From: Nitrosococcus watsonii C-113 | GTDB lineage: Bacteria; Pseudomonadota; Gammaproteobacteria; Nitrosococcales; Nitrosococcaceae | Direction: 5' to 3' | Length of the DNA: 64,000 nucleotides | NCBI RefSeq assembly: GCF_000143085.1 | Contig: NC_014315.1 | Span: 2,758,001 to 2,822,000 of the forward strand | In this document: one piece after another, positions 37,261-45,402 of the stretch | How positions within the stretch are numbered: position 1 is the stretch's first letter | Layout: the number at the start of each line of letters is the position of its first letter | Notes under the pieces: model-generated | The model's database searches: none | The model's input: the letters and a program-made list of their open reading frames with translations, nothing else | What the model was told of the DNA's origin: nothing | Made by a program: the position numbers and the translations under genes

Positions 37261-38664
37261 TTAGAGAGCATAGAGATAGGATAATAAATCCTCTTTCTCC
37301 TGAGAAGTCAGATCCAACTGCAAAACTAAATTAAAGAATTCTACGGTGTCAGCTAAAGTTAAGAGTCGGCCATCGGCGAGATAAGGAGGAGAATCCTTGA
37401 TGCCCCGTAGGGTAAAGGTTTTAATCGGACCATTAGCTACATTATATTGATGGTTGATTTTTTCTGGCTCATAGAAGCGCTCTAGGTGGAGATCATGCAT
37501 TTGATGATCTAAAAAGGCTGGCGGTATATGACAAACGCTGCACTTACCTTTACCAAAAAAGAGCTTCTCGCCGCGCTGCTCTTTCTCGGACGCCGTTGCG
37601 GGTATCAAGCGACCCGTTGCGTCTAATTTGGGCGCTGGCGGAAAATCAAACATATTTTGCATCTGGGCCATCATTGCCACTTGCTCGGTACGATTAGGCA
37701 GATGAACCCCTTTTTTAGCTGCAATCACATGATCGCCATCAAAGTAGGCGGTCCGCTGCTCGAATTGGGAAAAATCCTCCACCGAGCGCAGGGAACGCTT
37801 GGAGCCATGGATCTGCTGATTGTACATACCTCGTAGACTTACCGTGTCCAGCCGAAACCTATTCTCTTGAGGACGGGTATCCGGGTTGAGATGGAAAGCG
37901 GCATTGGTGTGTCCATTGACATGGCAATCGAGACAGGTAACCCCTAAGGTGGGCTCCTTAACTTTTCTATCCTCAGTCTGGTTAAACTCCTGCTGGGGAA
38001 AGGGAGTGAGTAGTAACCGTAAGCCTTCCATTTGAACAGGCGTAATGATTCCATTCAGAAGCCGATAGTAATTCTTGATGGTGAGCACCTCGCCCCGCGA
38101 AACATCTCCTAGTTCCGGATGAGTCGTTAAATAGACAGGCGGAGGAAACTCAGGTAAGAAGTGCTCTGGTAGATCAAACTCTACATCGAAGCGAGAAAGA
38201 TCCCGACCCTCCGCTTTTTGGATAGCCTCGATTTGGTTGGGGGGGTAAACTTGGCCGCCTATATTATGTTTAGGATGAGGAAGGGGCCGAAAGCCTTGGG
38301 GGAATAGATCCCGCTGCTTAATTTCCTCGGCAGTCATTGCAGCAAGCTGCTCCCAGGTGGTTCCCTCCGGCAGCTTTACCCGAACTCCCTCCTGCACGGG
38401 TTTCCCCGCCGACATAGTGATCGTCTTGGAAGGCTGGTCCTGAAGCTCATAACGCTGCTCCAAAAGGGTTTTCTGATGCTTCGTGACGTTAGGTTTAGCG
38501 GCAATATCCTGTTGCTTCACTTCATCAAAAGTTTTTTTTATCGCAACTGGTTTATAGCTCGTTGCTTGCTCATCCGCCAATAGAATTCCGCTACCGCCAA
38601 CCAACGCCAAACCCATACTGATTGCTATCCACCAGCTTTTGAAAAAATACCTTTTTCTTTCCAT
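37261..38664 (-). CDS. Di-haem c-type cytochrome, cytochrome-c-peroxidase/MauG-like
   Basis: 467 residues with a signal peptide (WIAISMGLALVGGSGILLA). Two haem c sites are visible: CLDCH in GVTCLDCHVNGH near residue 245 and CSVCH in GKCSVCHIPPAF near residue 385. Around the second are TLRGIKDSPPYLADGRLLTL and the C-terminal LTSQEKEDLLSYLYAL, which are typical of the di-haem peroxidase family. A stretch of about 200 N-terminal residues before haem 1 is extra. It would act in the periplasm as peroxidase or electron carrier. The alternative is a MauG-like maturation enzyme. Confidence 0.8.
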   Translation of the reverse strand: MERKRYFFKSWWIAISMGLALVGGSGILLADEQATSYKPVAIKKTFDEVKQQDIAAKPNVTKHQKTLLEQRYELQDQPSKTITMSAGKPVQEGVRVKLPEGTTWEQLAAMTAEEIKQRDLFPQGFRPLPHPKHNIGGQVYPPNQIEAIQKAEGRDLSRFDVEFDLPEHFLPEFPPPVYLTTHPELGDVSRGEVLTIKNYYRLLNGIITPVQMEGLRLLLTPFPQQEFNQTEDRKVKEPTLGVTCLDCHVNGHTNAAFHLNPDTRPQENRFRLDTVSLRGMYNQQIHGSKRSLRSVEDFSQFEQRTAYFDGDHVIAAKKGVHLPNRTEQVAMMAQMQNMFDFPPAPKLDATGRLIPATASEKEQRGEKLFFGKGKCSVCHIPPAFLDHQMHDLHLERFYEPEKINHQYNVANGPIKTFTLRGIKDSPPYLADGRLLTLADTVEFFNLVLQLDLTSQEKEDLLSYLYAL

Positions 38665-38918
38665 GTCTGTTCCTCTAAAATAGTTCTTAAGTAAATATTA
38701 ATGATTATTTGAATAATAGCTAACGATAAGAAACAGTCTAGGAAATTTTTAAAAACGTTAAGCCTCAGAACAGAAGGTTTTAGAAATTGAATGAATCCCT
38801 ACAAAAGCGAAAAAAGAGGTTAACAATAACCCCCCACGACAGCCCCACATAGGACCGCCGCAAAAAGCTTTCAAGGCGGGGTAATTGTCTTTTGCGGTAG
38901 AGAATAGAAAATATAATT

Positions 38919-38946
38919 CCTAGCGATCCTAGTTAGGATCGCTAGG
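38919..38946. terminator. Perfect 13-bp stem-loop after OB-fold gene 1
   Basis: CCTAGCGATCCTA and TAGGATCGCTAGG are exact complements with almost no loop. A T run follows on the plus strand; on the minus strand, the direction of the adjacent gene, an A/T-rich stretch follows. A sister hairpin follows the paralogue. Confidence 0.7.
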
Positions 38947-38963
38947 AGGTTTTTTTAAGGCAA

Positions 38964-39488
38964 CTAATCGTCCCGTTCTGTTACATCAACATGGTCCGCA
39001 ATAAGAAACGCATCCACGTCTTCTATCTCGGTTCTAATTTCTTCATCCAGAACCCAATCGTATTCACGCTCAACGTCCACAAACTTCACCGCGCGAACCG
39101 TTCCGGTAACGGTAACCTCGTCGTCTTCCTGAACATTAAGATTGCCTTTTGGCATCACAACCACTATCTCATCGTTAAAAAGCCCGCCGCTTTCGAGGAT
39201 AAAGGCTTTCTTATCAATCCTTTCTTCTACTTCTCCGGAAACGGTAACTTTCTGGCCATCGTAACGTTCTATATTATCTAGCAGTTTTTCTACATCTTCT
39301 ACTGTCTGGGCTTGGCCACCTGCTTGCTGCCCATCCATCCGAGAGGATTGGTCGGCACCTGAAGAAGGCGGGACAGTTGTCTGCGCGCTACCCAGGGCAG
39401 GCAGAGACATAAGCGCAGCGCTAGCCATGGCGGCTATAAACGTTTTTGTGACGGTGTCTATGTTTAGTTGCTGTAAAAATTTCATCAT
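38964..39488 (-). CDS. Periplasmic OB-fold protein, paralogue 1
   Basis: 174 residues. Signal peptide with core FIAAMASAALMSLPALGSAQ is cleaved after SAQ. A short Ser/Gln-rich linker (GADQSSRMDGQQAGGQAQ) is followed by an OB-like strand pattern: RYDGQKVTVSGEVEERIDKK, AFILESGGLFNDEIVVVMPK, EDDEVTVTGTVR. The acidic C-terminus ends DVDAFLIADHVDVTERDD. It belongs with small bacterial OB-fold (BOF-type) envelope proteins. Ligand unknown. It is a tandem duplicate of 39670-40194. Confidence 0.72.
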   Translation of the reverse strand: MMKFLQQLNIDTVTKTFIAAMASAALMSLPALGSAQTTVPPSSGADQSSRMDGQQAGGQAQTVEDVEKLLDNIERYDGQKVTVSGEVEERIDKKAFILESGGLFNDEIVVVMPKGNLNVQEDDEVTVTGTVRAVKFVDVEREYDWVLDEEIRTEIEDVDAFLIADHVDVTERDD

Positions 39489-39622
39489 TTTTACCTCTTT
39501 ATAATAGGAAATCAGAATCGTTATAAATAAAAAATTTATGGATAGCCGCTACCAATGATCATTAAGATTTTATAGAAAGACTTAAAAATAATGAATAGCT
39601 TATAGGCATTAGGAAACGCAAC

Positions 39623-39650
39623 CCTGGCGATCCTAGATGGGATCGCCAGG
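39623..39650. terminator. Perfect 11-bp stem-loop after OB-fold gene 2
   Basis: CCTGGCGATCC and GGATCGCCAGG are exact complements with a 6-nt loop, in the same position relative to the gene as the hairpin at 38919-38946. It was evidently duplicated with the gene. Confidence 0.7.
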
Positions 39651-39669
39651 AGGTTTTATTTCAAGGTAA

Positions 39670-40194
39670 CTAATCGTCCTGTTCTGTTATATCTACATGG
39701 TCTGCAATAAGAAATGCTTTTGTATCTTCTATCTCATCTTTAATTTCTTCGTTAACTACCCACTGATATTCATTTTCAATGTCAGCAAATTTGGCCGAAC
39801 GAACTGTTCCGGTAACCGTAACCTCATCGTCTTCCTGAACGTTTAGATTGCCTTTCGGCACTATTACGACTATTTCATCATTGAATATCCCGCCACTTTC
39901 AAGGATAAAGGCTTTCTTATCAATCCTTTCTTCCACTTCCCCGGAAACGGTAACTTTCTGGCCATCGTAACGTTCTATATTTTTCAGGAGCTTTTTCACA
40001 TCTTCTACCGTCTGGGCTTGGCCACTTGCTTGCTGCCCACCCATCCGAGAGGATTGGTCGGCACCTGGAGAAGGCGGGACAGCTGTCTGAGCTATACCCA
40101 GGGCAGGCAGGGACATAAGCGCAGCGCTAGCCATGGCGGCTATAGTCATTTTTGGGAGAGTGCCCATCCTTTCTTTCCAGAAAATCTTTTTCAT
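39670..40194 (-). CDS. Periplasmic OB-fold protein, paralogue 2
   Basis: 174 residues, very close to its downstream neighbour from the signal peptide core (AAMASAALMSLPALG) to the C-terminus (AFLIADHVDITEQDD). Differences cluster at the extreme N-terminus (MKKIFWKERMGTLPKM) and in the segment after TVTGTV. Both start with a clear purine-rich ribosome site. The pair are probably independent units, as a hairpin separates them. Confidence 0.72.
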   Translation of the reverse strand: MKKIFWKERMGTLPKMTIAAMASAALMSLPALGIAQTAVPPSPGADQSSRMGGQQASGQAQTVEDVKKLLKNIERYDGQKVTVSGEVEERIDKKAFILESGGIFNDEIVVIVPKGNLNVQEDDEVTVTGTVRSAKFADIENEYQWVVNEEIKDEIEDTKAFLIADHVDITEQDD

Positions 40195-40601
40195 ACTTAT
40201 CTCCTTTACTTAACATATAAAATTTAGTTTGGGAAATGTTCTCTATACCATAGGTAACTAAAAACAGAACTCTTTCTATCAAAATCTTTTAACACATAAC
40301 TATAGAACGTTTTCTAGAATTGTCTAGCATAAATAATATTTAAAAATAGAATCGTTTTCTTATGGATGCTGAGCGTGCATATAACTTGAAATTATTACAT
40401 CACCAAGAAAATTTTTACATAAATAAAAATGTAGTTGCTTGCTAACTAAAATAAAAAAAGCGAGCTAAATCAAGAAAAATAGGCCCTAGTCATCATTTTA
40501 TTTTGCTTAGACGAGGGCCTAATATTATCGGTATATTTTTTGCTACAAATATCAGGGCACGCTATAGATATGAAATAAATCATTAACCTTTGGAGGAAAC
40601 C
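40195..40601. other. 407-bp AT-rich gap with a stem-loop
   Basis: Divergent gap holding promoters of the OB-fold and PRC-barrel genes. It includes a hairpin at 40480-40521 and no supported gene. Confidence 0.45.
40480..40521. repeat. Stem-loop upstream of the PRC-barrel gene
   Basis: TAGGCCCT and AGGGCCTA are exact complements around a 26-nt loop. Position 80 bp before the gene would suit a leader element or the end of an upstream transcript. Confidence 0.4.
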
Positions 40602-41039
40602 ATGAATACACCTATAACTACTCCCCCCGGCAGCGAACAACCCCGAGTCATTGGAGGCGAAGACAATACTAGCGGACCGGGTCCCTATCTCATGACCGCC
40701 AATTCTCTGGAAAATAATGAAGTGTACAATCTGGAAGGAGAAGAGTTAGGTAAAATCAAGGACATCATGATAGATGTACCTAAAGGCCGGATAGCCTATG
40801 CGGTTTTATCCTTTGGGGGGATTCTCGGCATGGGAGATAAATTATTTGCCGTACCGTGGAATGCCTTAACCTTGGACGCGAATGAAAAGTGTTTTGTATT
40901 AAGAGTTAATAAAGAAGTCCTTGAGAACGACCCCGGATTTGATAAAGATAATTGGCCATCAATGGCTGATCAACGGTGGGCTAGCGATGTCCATAGCCGT
41001 TATGGAACTCGTCCCTATTGGGAAGGTTATACGCCCTAG
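40602..41039 (+). CDS. PRC-barrel domain protein
   Basis: 145 residues from ATG 40602, 7 nt after a GGAGG site. No signal peptide is seen. A PRC barrel spans about residues 27-115: MTANSLENNEVYNLEGEELG, DIMIDVPKGRIAYAVLSFGG and KLFAVPWNAL. The segment DPGFDKDNWPSMADQRW follows. PRC-barrel proteins of this type are small stress-linked or RNA-processing-like adaptors; function here is unknown. The closing DKDNWP motif recurs in the protein at 53137. Confidence 0.82.
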   Translation: MNTPITTPPGSEQPRVIGGEDNTSGPGPYLMTANSLENNEVYNLEGEELGKIKDIMIDVPKGRIAYAVLSFGGILGMGDKLFAVPWNALTLDANEKCFVLRVNKEVLENDPGFDKDNWPSMADQRWASDVHSRYGTRPYWEGYTP

Positions 41040-41233
41040 GGTTATTAGTCTATTAAACGTGTTCGCCAGGGACGGCAAGCACGAAAAAACTTTGGGGTGT
41101 TCCTCACAACCTTGGAAAGGAACAGTGCATTTCCCTGTATTTCTCCAAATAAGTAGGACTTCTTTTTTATTTTTACTAAATCCATCTATCCCTCTCTGTC
41201 GTTCTCTTTTCATCAAGGTTCTAAGAGGATGCA

Positions 41234-41947
41234 TCACTGCACCCTGAATGGAATCCGGATTTCGCCAAAAAATTGATTGCTCTGGGCGCTGCTCAAATCG
41301 GCCCGGAAGGTCACCCGTGACAAGTCATCCGAGACGCGTTCAAAATAAAGATAGCCTTCAATGTGGCCGCCAGCCTCTAGTACGCCTTCTGGTAGTGCCC
41401 GCTTAAACATTTCTTGAGTTGGCAATGGTAGATTTATCCAGTAAGCATTGTAAGTATCATAGTAGAATGGATCGTAGGCAAATGTGCCGCGATAAGCCGC
41501 CATAGTAGGATAGATCTCGGCGTAGAACGGGGCAACTGTGAAAGCATGGTATACGAAATGGGGTTCAGTTATTGCCGTGTAGCCAGGGTTGACGACAGGC
41601 TCCGGAATAGATCCCACGATTTGATACAGGGGCAAGGCAGCGTAGCGCATGCCGTCATCGGCGATGAGGGCGAAGTCATTGTAACGCAAGCGCAGTGCCG
41701 TCTCGCTTTGGTTATCGATGAGTACCCGTACCGGCGTCACTTCATTTTGAATGGGTTGGGGTCCGGGCCATGGGCCCGCTTGCACGATTACCTGAACCCC
41801 TTTCACCCGGCTAACAGCAGCGTCCTCTAAGCGCGTCACTTCATTCGCCGTGGAGGCTGGCTTTAAGTTAGCTGCCGGCGGTGTACAGCTGGCAACGAAT
41901 AGTATAAGAGGAATAAACGTAGTGAGCATCCTATTGGATTGTCTCAT
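41234..41947 (-). CDS. Lipoprotein of unknown function
   Basis: 237 residues with a lipoprotein signal (LLTTFIPLILFVASC). The mature part is beta-rich, with VKGVQVIVQAGPWPG, PVRVLIDNQSETALRLRYND and an aromatic-rich middle rich in Tyr, Phe and Pro. A C-terminal sandwich-like end is GHIEGYLYFERV, then FGEIRIPFRVQ. I do not recognise the family; the NQSETALRLRYNDF pattern recalls Ig-like domains that handle envelope stress. It is a single unit. Confidence 0.65.
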   Translation of the reverse strand: MRQSNRMLTTFIPLILFVASCTPPAANLKPASTANEVTRLEDAAVSRVKGVQVIVQAGPWPGPQPIQNEVTPVRVLIDNQSETALRLRYNDFALIADDGMRYAALPLYQIVGSIPEPVVNPGYTAITEPHFVYHAFTVAPFYAEIYPTMAAYRGTFAYDPFYYDTYNAYWINLPLPTQEMFKRALPEGVLEAGGHIEGYLYFERVSDDLSRVTFRADLSSAQSNQFFGEIRIPFRVQ

Positions 41948-42331
41948 AACGGCTTTCTCCTATATATCTGCCGACCGGCCACTACTATAAAAATGATCGC
42001 TGGCTTGAGCGCATATTTAAATACATACAAGAAGGAACTCATCTTTTTTTACCCTTCAGCTTGTAGCTTTAAATTAATCTTATATACCCAAAGAGAAATT
42101 TTCCAAAGCTCTAATCAAAATTTTGGCTTACCAACCTCTATAGTTCCTTTCCATACCAGGTGTTCTAAACTAATTACTTAAAACTTAGGAAGAGGAATGC
42201 CGTGAATGATGGGCGTTCTCCCGACGAGAGTTTTAGGCAGTTAGTCATCCCCGATTCTCTGGGGTTTAGCCAGTAAAGCCATTTCTATCGCCGAAACCTA
42301 GTATAGCTAGTGGCCCTAAAGGAGAGGGCTT
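41948..42331. other. 384-bp gap without a supported gene
   Basis: Divergent gap between the lipoprotein and transporter genes; promoter region only. A reading frame at 41939-42181 has no ribosome site or recognisable family. Confidence 0.4.
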
Positions 42332-43384
42332 ATGGAGCCAACGAATTTTCCGGTGAATTTTTTTATACGCCGCCTATTAATCGCCGTAGGGATCGGGGTA
42401 GCCGTCTTTATTCTTTTGTTCTTGCTTGGGCATCTAGCTCATCTATTGCTGCTGGTGTTTGCGGGCATCTTGGTAGGGGTATTTTTGCGTGGCGTCGCAA
42501 ACTGGCTGAGCAATCATGTGCCTCTTTCCGTGGGTTGGTCGCTTACGCTGGTGATTTTCCTTGTGTTTTATTTGGCAATCATGGGCAGTTTGCTGCTAGG
42601 ACCCACGATCGCCAATAATTTCAGCGAACTCAATCAAATTATTCCGCAAGCCTTGGCCCGTCTCCAAACGTTTTTAAAAGGACACGATATCATCGAGCAG
42701 TTATTGGAGAACTTTCTTCAGCAGGATAAAGCGACTCTCCTTGCCCAAAATATGTTTTCTCGAATAGCGGGGGTTTTCTCCAGCCTAATGGGCTTGGTGG
42801 TGGGACTTCTCATTATCTTTGCTAATGGTTTCTATTTTAGCGTGGAGCCCCAGGTTTATATAAATGGCGTCCTGCATTTATTCCCCAAGCATAGACGCAA
42901 ACGCGCTAGCTTAGTTTTAAGCGAACTAGGGCATGTGTTGCGTTGGTGGCTCGTAGGAAGAATAGCCTCGATGACGGTGATAGGCATTTTGACCTGGGGA
43001 GGACTACTATTATTGGATATTCCTTCCGCGGCCGCCTTGGCTTTTTTAGCAGCGGTTTTATCGTTTGTGCCTAACATTGGCCCGCTGCTGTCAGTGGTGC
43101 CTGCCGCATTAGTGGGCTGGCTGCAAGGGCCCATGAGCGTGCTGTATGTAATCCTACTCTATACTATTATCCAAACCCTTGAGAGCTATGTGATCACACC
43201 CTTAATCCAGCGGCAAGTCATTATGCTCCCGCCCGCGCTTATTTTGACGGCACAGTTAGCCATGGGAATGGCTTTTGGCATCCTTGGCGTATTGCTAGCC
43301 ACACCCTTTGCCGTTGTAATACTGGTGCTGATACAAATGCTTTATATAGAAGATATATTAGAAGAGTCGGTAAATTTGCCTTAG
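42332..43384 (+). CDS. AI-2E family transporter (PerM-like), second copy
   Basis: 350 residues with the exporter layout. N-terminal helices are AVGIGVAVFILLFLLGHLAH and LVFAGILVGVFLRGVANWL. A soluble middle and C-terminal helices follow, with ASMTVIGILTWGGLLLLDIP, SFVPNIGPLLSVVPAALVGW and ESYVITPLIQRQVIMLPPAL. It is a different subgroup from the 27906-28988 copy. The tandem DUF1328 genes follow on the same strand 109 bp downstream, consistent with a shared stress setting. Substrate unknown. Confidence 0.88.
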   Translation: MEPTNFPVNFFIRRLLIAVGIGVAVFILLFLLGHLAHLLLLVFAGILVGVFLRGVANWLSNHVPLSVGWSLTLVIFLVFYLAIMGSLLLGPTIANNFSELNQIIPQALARLQTFLKGHDIIEQLLENFLQQDKATLLAQNMFSRIAGVFSSLMGLVVGLLIIFANGFYFSVEPQVYINGVLHLFPKHRRKRASLVLSELGHVLRWWLVGRIASMTVIGILTWGGLLLLDIPSAAALAFLAAVLSFVPNIGPLLSVVPAALVGWLQGPMSVLYVILLYTIIQTLESYVITPLIQRQVIMLPPALILTAQLAMGMAFGILGVLLATPFAVVILVLIQMLYIEDILEESVNLP

Positions 43385-43492
43385 GGGAAAAAGGCGTCGG
43401 ATTGAGATGGATAATTTTTAAAAATTTATGCGCTTCTAAAAATCATGAACTATACTTTTATTTCGTAATAATGACATACAAGAGGTGAAAAA

Positions 43493-43660
43493 ATGTTTGG
43501 CTGGGCAGTAACTTTTTTGATTATTGCGCTCGTGGCGGCTCTTCTGGGTTTCACGGGCATAGCGGGGATGGCCACGGAGATCGCATGGATTTTATTTGTG
43601 GTGGGAATAATTTTATTTGTCGTCTTCTTAATTTTAGGGCGGCGACGACCTCCTTTGTAG
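43493..43660 (+). CDS. DUF1328 small membrane protein, copy 1
   Basis: 55 residues, [20 protein letters not shown] at the start and GRRRPPL at the end, with two membrane helices joined by a short loop ([12 protein letters not shown]). This is the DUF1328/YtjA family of stress-induced small inner-membrane proteins. AGAGG 8 nt before the ATG supports the start. The function of the family is not established. Confidence 0.88.
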   Translation: MFGWAVTFLIIALVAALLGFTGIAGMATEIAWILFVVGIILFVVFLILGRRRPPL

Positions 43661-43710
43661 GTTGAAATATACTTTTATGCCGTAAAATAGAAATAGATAA
43701 GGAGAAAAAA

Positions 43711-43878
43711 ATGTTTGGCTGGGCAGTAACTTTTTTAATTATTGCGCTCATAGCAGCTATCTTTGGCTTCACAGGATTAGCGGGGGTGGCTACCCATATC
43801 GCATGGATTTTATTTGTGGTGGGAATTATTTTATTCGTGGTCTTCTTACTTTTAGGGCGACGAGCGCCTCCCCTCTAA
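43711..43878 (+). CDS. DUF1328 small membrane protein, copy 2
   Basis: 55 residues, near-identical to the preceding gene. The loop differs ([12 protein letters not shown]) and the end is GRRAPPL. AAGGAG lies 7 nt before the ATG. The two copies are 50 bp apart, and even the leader bases are similar, so this is a recent tandem duplication. Confidence 0.88.
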   Translation: MFGWAVTFLIIALIAAIFGFTGLAGVATHIAWILFVVGIILFVVFLLLGRRAPPL

Positions 43879-43989
43879 TATTAAGGAGTGTGCTTCACCG
43901 GACCGATGGACAGGGAGGTCTTCGGTGTTTGGGGGTTGACCATTTCAGCGATGGGATCAACAAAGGTTATCACCCACCCAAGTGATTAT

Positions 43990-45402
43990 TTATCCCATTA
44001 CCTCCAGCAATGCCAATAACGGTCCAGGCCAAATTCCTAAACCGAGGATGCCTGCTAAACAGCTACTATACAGCGCAAGGTAATCTTTTTTCATCGGCAT
44101 GGAATACACCTGAACAGGAGAGTAAAGGTATACCTCGGCGATAATCTTGACATAATAATACAGCGCCAGCGTCATATTAATCACCGCGATGACGGCAAGC
44201 CCTATCATCTCCCCCTCAAGCACTGCTGCTAGCAAAAAAACTTTGCCGGCAAACCCGGCCAGGGGTGGGATGCCCGCCAGCGACAATAGGCATAGAGCCA
44301 AAACTCCAGCAGTCCCCGGCGCATGCTGACTTAAGCCCCGGAGCGCTTCGTAGGAGTCGCTGCCTGTCGCCCGTTCCAAATGAGCCCCCACCGCAAAGGC
44401 GCCCAAGGTCATAAATAAATAACCAGCGAGGTAATAACCAATAGCCGCCAAGGCGCCCGTTTCCCGTTCGGCCACGGCCACCGTCATGAGAAGATAACCT
44501 GCGTGGGCGATGCTCGACCAGGCGAGCAAGCGCTTTAGATGGTTTTGCCGCAGGGCGATCAGATTGCCCAGCGTCATGGTTACGGCGGCGCCTATCGCGA
44601 GCCAGAGGGGCCATCCGGCCATTTCACCGAGCATTCCTTCCAGCATAAAGCGCAGCAGGGCCGCCATGCCGGCCGCTTTGGGCACCACGGCGAGAAAACC
44701 CGCCACCGGCGCCGTCGCTCCGGCAAATACATCCGGCGCCCACACATGAAAGGGCGCCAGCGTGATCTCGAAGCCATAGCCCACCAGGATTAAGATCAGG
44801 GCCAGGGTTACCCACAGCCCATCTGCGTCCCGCAAGCCGCTGCCAATCGTCTGTAAATTCAGGCTACCCGTTAAACCATACAAGAAAGTCAGCCCGTAGG
44901 CCATAATGGCTAAAGCGACCCCCGCGTAAATAAAATATTTAAGAGCGGCTTCCAGAGCGGGTCGGTGGCAGCGTTCAAGGGCGACCAGCACATAGCTGGC
45001 CATGCTCATCATCTGAAAGAAAAGTACGATTAGGCCCAGATCCCGGCTAGAAGCCAGCCCCACGGCCCCCAGGGTGGCGAACATCACCGCGACCGCCGCC
45101 GGGGCCTGTTGGGAGCGGCCGCGGAAATATATCATCAGCAACGCCACAGTCATAAGGCTGCTTAGCTCAATAATTAGCTTAAAAACATGGGCAAAACCAT
45201 CCAGGGCGTAACTGCCATGGAAAGCCATCACCGGCTGCCAGGAAAGCATTCTGGCGGTCGCCACCAGGCAGGCAAGCATTCCCAGCAGGGCCATTAGCCC
45301 TGGCAGCACCCGCCATTGACCCCGTACCCAGCCCGCTAGGGGGACCAGTACTAGACACAGGCCTCCCAGGATAAGTTCGGGGATGAGCGCCCACAGTTTC
45401 AT
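43990..45402 (-). CDS. nuoN: NuoN-like antiporter-type subunit, with changed channel residues
   Basis: Complex I membrane-arm subunit of about 470 residues, homologous to Mrp antiporters. The start at 45402 overlaps the nuoM stop as ATGA; the frame is open upstream but lies inside nuoM. Fourteen or so helices are visible. The segments FFQMMSMASYVLVALER (TM5) and GYGFEITLAPFHVWAPDV (TM7) align with the proton-path helices. By eye the canonical TM5 Glu is Gln130 and the TM7 Lys is Glu212. TM8 Lys242 (VVPKAAG) and the Lys in AGFAGKVFLL are kept. It is the last gene of the nuo cluster. Confidence 0.9.
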   Translation of the reverse strand: MKLWALIPELILGGLCLVLVPLAGWVRGQWRVLPGLMALLGMLACLVATARMLSWQPVMAFHGSYALDGFAHVFKLIIELSSLMTVALLMIYFRGRSQQAPAAVAVMFATLGAVGLASSRDLGLIVLFFQMMSMASYVLVALERCHRPALEAALKYFIYAGVALAIMAYGLTFLYGLTGSLNLQTIGSGLRDADGLWVTLALILILVGYGFEITLAPFHVWAPDVFAGATAPVAGFLAVVPKAAGMAALLRFMLEGMLGEMAGWPLWLAIGAAVTMTLGNLIALRQNHLKRLLAWSSIAHAGYLLMTVAVAERETGALAAIGYYLAGYLFMTLGAFAVGAHLERATGSDSYEALRGLSQHAPGTAGVLALCLLSLAGIPPLAGFAGKVFLLAAVLEGEMIGLAVIAVINMTLALYYYVKIIAEVYLYSPVQVYSMPMKKDYLALYSSCLAGILGLGIWPGPLLALLEVMG

